From positions 62,001-126,000 of the forward strand of contig NZ_JAFCKB010000014.1 of NCBI RefSeq assembly GCF_018130615.1: a DNA stretch of 64,000 nucleotides, written 5' to 3'. Positions 59,909 to 64,000 of the stretch are shown here, piece after piece. The notes beneath the pieces are model-generated. The model was given only the letters and a program-made list of their open reading frames with translations, made no database searches and had not been told where the DNA came from. The position numbers were made by a program, and so were the translations under genes. Each line of letters opens with the position of its first letter. The first letter of the stretch is position 1. This stretch comes from Bradyrhizobium manausense (GTDB lineage: Bacteria > Pseudomonadota > Alphaproteobacteria > Rhizobiales > Xanthobacteraceae).

Positions 59909-62900
59909 TTACGCGACCTCGCGCTCCGGCGAGGAGGCCTGCTCGCGGGCCATCGTCGTCGCAGTGACATAGTCGGTCTTGCCGGTGCCGAGCAGCGGCA
60001 CCTTGTCGACCACCATGATGGCCGCAGGTACGGTCAGCTCGGACGCGCCGATCGCCTTGGCCTGGCCCTGCATCGCGCTGCGCTCGGCGTTCTTCTCCGT
60101 CGTCAGCAGCACGATGCGTTCGCCCTTGCGCTGGTCGGGGATCGACACGGCGACCGAGGCGGCCTGCGGCCACAGCGTGGTCGCGATGCTCTCGACCGCC
60201 GACAGCGAGACCATTTCGCCCGCGATCTTGGCAAAGCGCTTGGCGCGGCCCTTGATGGTGATGAAGCCGGCCGCGTCGATCGCGACGATGTCGCCAGTGT
60301 CGTGCCAACCTTCGGGAAGCACTTCGAGCACGCCGGGATTTTCAGCCCGCAGATATCCGAGCATCACGTTCGGTCCGCGCACCGATAGGCGTCCGCCTTC
60401 CTCGATGCCGGGGACCGGGTCGAGCTTGCTCTCCATCAGCGGCGAGAGGCGGCCGACGGTGCCGGGACGGTTGGCCATCGGCGTGTTCATCGCTAGCACG
60501 GGCGCCGTCTCGGTGACGCCATAGCCTTCGAGGATGCGGATGCCGTAGCGCTCCATGAACACCTGGCGCGTCCGGTCCTTGACCGCCTCCGCGCCGGCGA
60601 TCACCAGGCGCAGGGTGCGGAAGTCGTAGGCATGGGCCGAGCGCGCATAGCCGGTGAGGAACGTATCGGTGCCGAACAGGATCGTGGCGCCGGTCTGGTA
60701 GATCAGCTCGGGCACGATCCGGTAGTGCAACGGCGAGGGGTACATGTAGATCGGGATGCCCGCGAGGATCGGCATCATCATGCCGCCCGTGAGGCCAAAC
60801 GAGTGGAACACCGGGAGCACGTTGAACACCTTGTCGTCGGCGTTGGCATCGACCCGAGCCAGCGCCTGCGCCGCGTTGGCGAGGATGTTGCGATGGGACA
60901 GCACGACGCCCTTGGGCGTGCCTTCCGAGCCCGACGTGAACAGCACGACCGCCGGATCGTTGGCCTGGCGGGCGACGCGCGGCGCGGTGCCGGCGAGCAG
61001 GCCCTTGATCTTGTCGACTGCTCCGATCGAGGCGCGAACGTCCTCGAGATAGACGATTCGGGCCTCGGCCGAGATCGCAGCCATCAGCTTGTCGAGCTTG
61101 CCCTTCTCGATGAAAGCCTTCGACGTCAGCACGGTCTTGACCTGCGCGGCCTTCATGGCGGCAAGCACGTTGACCGGGCCGGCGGAGAAGTTGAGCATCG
61201 CCGGAACGCGGCCGATGCTTTGCAGCGCCATGAAGACGACGGCGACGCCCGCGGAATTCGGCAGCAGCACGCCGACATTCTCGCCGGCCGTGGTGCCGGT
61301 CTCGAGCTTGCGGCTCAGGACCTGCGCGCCGAGGATCAGCTTGCGATAGGTCAGCTTGGTGCCGAGTGCGTCCTCGATGATGACCTTACCGGTGTCGCGG
61401 TCGCGATAAGCGTGGCCGAGCGCTTCGAACAGCGAGTGATCGAGCATGGCGTTCTTGACCATCGCATCGATCATCACGTCCTGGAGCGCGGCGCCGGCGG
61501 CGTTGCGCCGCGCCTTGCCCTTGAGTGATTCATCGATCGGCAGCTTGACCGGGGGCAGGATCGTGACCGTCACCCGCGGAAACCAGGAGCGCTTGATCTG
61601 GCTGGAGTTGAGGTAGCTGAGATGGGAGCGCTGCGCACCTTCGATGCGAACGGGCACGACGACGGCATCGGCCTTGTCGGCGATCATGGCGGTGCCGTCA
61701 TAGACCTTCATCAGCGAGCCGGAGACGGTGATGCGTCCCTCCGGGAAGATCACGACCGGCTCGCCGGCAGCGACCAGCTTGATCAGGTCGCGCGCAGCCA
61801 GCGGCTTGCTCGGGTCCATGGTGTAGTGCTTGACCACGCGCAGGAACGGCTTGGCCCACCAGGCCTTGGAGATGCCGGTATCGACCGCGAAGCTCGCATC
61901 GATCGGCAGCACGGCGTGCAGCAACGGGCCGTCGATCAGGCTGACATGGTTCGGCGCGATCAGCATGCGGGTGCCGGGAGGCGGCAGGTTCTCGAGCCCG
62001 CGCACTTCGGTGCGGAACAGCGCGCGGAACAGCAGTCCGCCGAAATCGCGGACGCCTTCCTTGCCCCACTTCGTCAGGACGAACCACACCGCGCCGAAGC
62101 TGGCGACGCCGAGGCCGAAGAAGATCCAGCCGACATGCAATCCGCCTGCCTGCAGCAGCGCGACGAACAGCGAGCCGACCACCATGAAGGCGGCCTGCAG
62201 CACGTTGCCGGCGGCGATGATGCGGGCACGTTCATTTGGCAACGACCAGGCCTGCACGGCGGCGAAGGAGGGAACGACGAACAGGCCGCCGCCGAAGGCG
62301 AAAGCGACGAAGTCGACCAGCATGCGCAAGCCGGCGAAAGAGGTCGCAAAGTCGACCGCTGCGATGTCCTGGCCCTTGGTAGCCACAGCGATGGCCCAGG
62401 CAAGATCAAGGCCGGCGCAGCCCATGATGATGGCGCCGATCGGCACCAGTGCGAGGTTCGGCCGAACGTGGCTCAAGCTGGCCGCGAACAGCGAGCCGAT
62501 GGCGATGCCGATCGCGAAGATCGCAAGGCACAGCGTCACCACGCCCTCGGTCCCGCCGACGACATCCTTGACCAGCGCCGGCAGTAGCGACAGCACGATG
62601 GCGCCGACCAGCCAGAACCAGGAGACGATCACGGTGCCGTCCCACAGCCGGTGATCCGCGTGCAGCGTCTTGAGCAGGCTGAGCGTCGAGGTCCAGGGAT
62701 TGGCATCGACGGGCAGATCAGATGCGGACGGCGTTGTTTGAGGAATGCGGGACGCAAAGGCCCAGGACAGCAGGGCCAGCACGACGACCGCCGATGCGAC
62801 CCAGCCCATATGGGCGGAGCCGGCCACGAACTGGCCGCCGGCGACGGTGCCGAGCAGGATCGCCATGAAGGTTGCGCCTTCGACCAGTGCGTTGCCGGTC

Positions 62901-63313
62901 GCGAGCTCGCCGAGCGCGAGCTGGTCCGGCAGCATGGAATATTTCACGGGACCGAACAGGGCGGCGATGATGCCGAACAATGCGAGCGCTGCGAACAGCA
63001 GCGGCACCGAGTGCAGGAAAAAGCCGGCGGCGGCAAAGCCCGCCGCGAAGATCTCGGCGAATTTCAATCGCCGTGCGACGACCGATTTGACGTATTTGTC
63101 GGCGAGCTGCCCGCCAAGCCCTGACAGGATGAAATAGGGAAAGATGAAGACGGCGCCTGCCACCGTCACCAGCGCATCGCCATGGCCTGTCGCCGCACTG
63201 TAAAGCAGGATGATGACGAGCGCGTTCTTGAGCACATTGTCATTGAGCGCCGAGAAAAATTGCGCCCAGAACAGCGGCGCAAAGCGGCGTGACGACATCA
63301 AATCCCTGATCAT
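59909..63313 (-). CDS. MFS lysophospholipid transporter-acyltransferase-acyl-ACP synthetase fusion (LplT-Aas type)
   Basis: 1134 residues with three parts. Residues 1-420 are an MFS/LplT-like permease (12 segments; FFSALNDNVLKNALVI at the start). About 430-640 is a PlsC acyltransferase with the HX4D motif in IAPNHVSLIDGP and FPEGRITVSGSLM. About 650-1134 is an acyl-activating enzyme with VLFTSGSEGTPKGVVLSH and VTETAPVLAMNTP. In E. coli LplT and Aas are separate proteins; the fusion flips lysophospholipids inward and re-acylates them. Long fusions of this kind are common in alphaproteobacteria. Confidence 0.92.
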   Translation of the reverse strand: MIRDLMSSRRFAPLFWAQFFSALNDNVLKNALVIILLYSAATGHGDALVTVAGAVFIFPYFILSGLGGQLADKYVKSVVARRLKFAEIFAAGFAAAGFFLHSVPLLFAALALFGIIAALFGPVKYSMLPDQLALGELATGNALVEGATFMAILLGTVAGGQFVAGSAHMGWVASAVVVLALLSWAFASRIPQTTPSASDLPVDANPWTSTLSLLKTLHADHRLWDGTVIVSWFWLVGAIVLSLLPALVKDVVGGTEGVVTLCLAIFAIGIAIGSLFAASLSHVRPNLALVPIGAIIMGCAGLDLAWAIAVATKGQDIAAVDFATSFAGLRMLVDFVAFAFGGGLFVVPSFAAVQAWSLPNERARIIAAGNVLQAAFMVVGSLFVALLQAGGLHVGWIFFGLGVASFGAVWFVLTKWGKEGVRDFGGLLFRALFRTEVRGLENLPPPGTRMLIAPNHVSLIDGPLLHAVLPIDASFAVDTGISKAWWAKPFLRVVKHYTMDPSKPLAARDLIKLVAAGEPVVIFPEGRITVSGSLMKVYDGTAMIADKADAVVVPVRIEGAQRSHLSYLNSSQIKRSWFPRVTVTILPPVKLPIDESLKGKARRNAAGAALQDVMIDAMVKNAMLDHSLFEALGHAYRDRDTGKVIIEDALGTKLTYRKLILGAQVLSRKLETGTTAGENVGVLLPNSAGVAVVFMALQSIGRVPAMLNFSAGPVNVLAAMKAAQVKTVLTSKAFIEKGKLDKLMAAISAEARIVYLEDVRASIGAVDKIKGLLAGTAPRVARQANDPAVVLFTSGSEGTPKGVVLSHRNILANAAQALARVDANADDKVFNVLPVFHSFGLTGGMMMPILAGIPIYMYPSPLHYRIVPELIYQTGATILFGTDTFLTGYARSAHAYDFRTLRLVIAGAEAVKDRTRQVFMERYGIRILEGYGVTETAPVLAMNTPMANRPGTVGRLSPLMESKLDPVPGIEEGGRLSVRGPNVMLGYLRAENPGVLEVLPEGWHDTGDIVAIDAAGFITIKGRAKRFAKIAGEMVSLSAVESIATTLWPQAASVAVSIPDQRKGERIVLLTTEKNAERSAMQGQAKAIGASELTVPAAIMVVDKVPLLGTGKTDYVTATTMAREQASSPEREVA

Positions 63314-63675
63314 GACTAGTCCTGTTTTGGAAAGGCAGCCTGAGGTTGTTACCTTGTCGGTGAAATGTCACGACCGGAAGGCTATGGGAGGAGCGATTTG
63401 CAGGTGACGATGGTCGCCGGCCTGCTGTGTCCCCCTCGGTCCCTCCGATCCTGTTGGTCTCCAAGTGCTCTCGTTAGGTTCGCAAATATCCCGTCGCGGC
63501 CGCAGTATCGGGCGGAAATGCCGCGCTTGCCGGGATATCGCCCGGGGGCGATAAGGAAAAGCTGAACGGCATCTCTGACATCAGCGAAGTCGGCCACGAA
63601 TGTCCTGACATAGTAAGTCCTTTGTTGCATCCGGCCCTCGCATTCGAATGGACCCGCATGCGTGGACGCCTCTCC
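63314..63675. other. Intergenic stretch, no recognisable gene
   Basis: 362 bp between the fusion gene start and the small gene at the right edge. A minus-strand frame at 63382-63630 exists but has no ribosome site or similarity I trust. It probably carries the promoter of the fusion gene. Confidence 0.45.
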
Positions 63676-63942
63676 TCAGGTGAGATGAGCGAGATGGCGA
63701 AAGGGGTTCAAGCGGCCGAGCAGGCTGAAGCGGCGGCCCTCGTGGCGGGCACTGGCGCGGCTCGCCCGCCACATCCGGAAGGTCGCGCGCCGCTCGGTGA
63801 GCACGCCGGCAATGTCGCAGGCATTTGCGATGCGATCGATCGGGGCCATGACGAACCGCAGCAGCGCGCGGCCGAGCCTGGTCACGAGAGCCGCAGCGTC
63901 ATCGATGAAGGTGGAGGCGATATCAACAGCAAGGGTTTGCAT
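63676..63942 (-). CDS. Small hypothetical protein
   Basis: 88 residues from the ATG at 63942, chosen because CTGGAGACC lies 8 bases upstream and the palindrome at 63962-63980 overlaps the earlier ATG at 63978. The N-terminal half (TLAVDIASTFIDDAAALVTRLGRALLRFV) looks amphipathic and the tail is Arg-rich (RFSLLGRLNPFRHLA), somewhat like DUF1127 proteins. No function assigned. Confidence 0.5.
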   Translation of the reverse strand: MQTLAVDIASTFIDDAAALVTRLGRALLRFVMAPIDRIANACDIAGVLTERRATFRMWRASRASARHEGRRFSLLGRLNPFRHLAHLT

Positions 63943-63961
63943 TTTGCAGGTCTCCAGGTTA

Positions 63962-63980
63962 ATTTGAACATTGTTCAAAT
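63962..63980. promoter_or_regulatory. 19-bp palindrome, TetR-operator-like
   Basis: ATTTGAACA T TGTTCAAAT is a perfect 9-1-9 palindrome directly upstream of the small gene's ribosome site. TTGAACA...TGTTCAA is a common TetR-family half-site pair. A regulator gene may lie just past the right edge. Confidence 0.6.
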
Positions 63981-64000
63981 GAGTAGCTTGAAAATGAACA

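Noticed and set aside
1-64000. CRISPR arrays and rRNA operons
   Set aside because: No regularly spaced repeats and no rRNA-like sequence were seen anywhere in the window.

Overview
The window looks like a chromosomal segment of a GC-rich alphaproteobacterium, most likely Bradyrhizobium or a close relative. This is inferred from base composition, the style of the intergenic palindromes, and the mix of many solute-binding proteins, aromatic catabolism and a soluble formate dehydrogenase; no rRNA or other taxonomic marker is present. Nearly all of it is coding, with short operons and several ATGA start/stop overlaps.

1-14.3 kb: a catabolic region for an amino or carboxylic compound. A minus-strand unit (GNAT acetyltransferase, class III aminotransferase, peptide-type ABC binding protein, DppB-like permease running off the left edge) faces a plus-strand pair (HAD hydrolase, PuuB-like FAD oxidase). 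A five-gene minus-strand operon follows (GhrA-like reductase, cupin, aldehyde dehydrogenase, tartrate/isopropylmalate-type dehydrogenase, second aldehyde dehydrogenase). A second GNAT protein, paralogous to the first, and a glycosyltransferase-like protein close the region.

14.7-22.2 kb: a CoA-dependent aromatic pathway. IclR regulator and thioesterase are divergent from FAD monooxygenase, benzoate-type CoA ligase, aromatic-acid MFS transporter, gentisate 1,2-dioxygenase and a fumarylpyruvate hydrolase-type FAH protein, ending in a clear terminator. The divergent promoter has a 10-bp inverted repeat plus a third half-site. The order suggests ArCOOH -> Ar-CoA -> gentisyl-CoA -> gentisate -> ring cleavage.

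22.5-33.8 kb: accessory DNA. It holds an amidase, a LuxR-type solo, secreted small proteins, a cluster of TGTCAC palindromes, a TenA thiaminase and an unknown multi-pass membrane protein. A 4.3-kb segment (LysR, Bug receptor, O-methyltransferase, lipocalin-like protein) is bounded by an intact tRNA-Ile2(CAU) and a 47-bp copy of that tRNA's 3' part, the signature of a tRNA-integrated island without an integrase.

34-37.4 kb: three solute-binding proteins (Bug, TAXI, Liv type) with no permeases beside them.

37.5-55.2 kb: a molybdenum/formate region. It has an HTH-PBP regulator, a TupA-like oxyanion receptor, a degenerate MoeA, a MoeA-PBP fusion, a NicC-like monooxygenase, MobA, FdhD, MobB, canonical MoeA, a TusA protein, an OFA-family transporter, a PsiF-like secreted protein, and an NAD-dependent formate dehydrogenase (NuoE-NuoF fusion plus a Cys-type catalytic subunit). 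The genes supply cofactor synthesis, sulfuration and insertion for the formate dehydrogenase at the end of the segment.

55.2-64 kb: a 31-bp inverted repeat (REP-like), YbaK deacylase, a GntR-controlled TcuA-TcuB tricarballylate module, an alpha/beta hydrolase, a 1134-residue MFS-PlsC-acyl-CoA synthetase fusion, and a small gene behind a 19-bp palindrome at the right edge.
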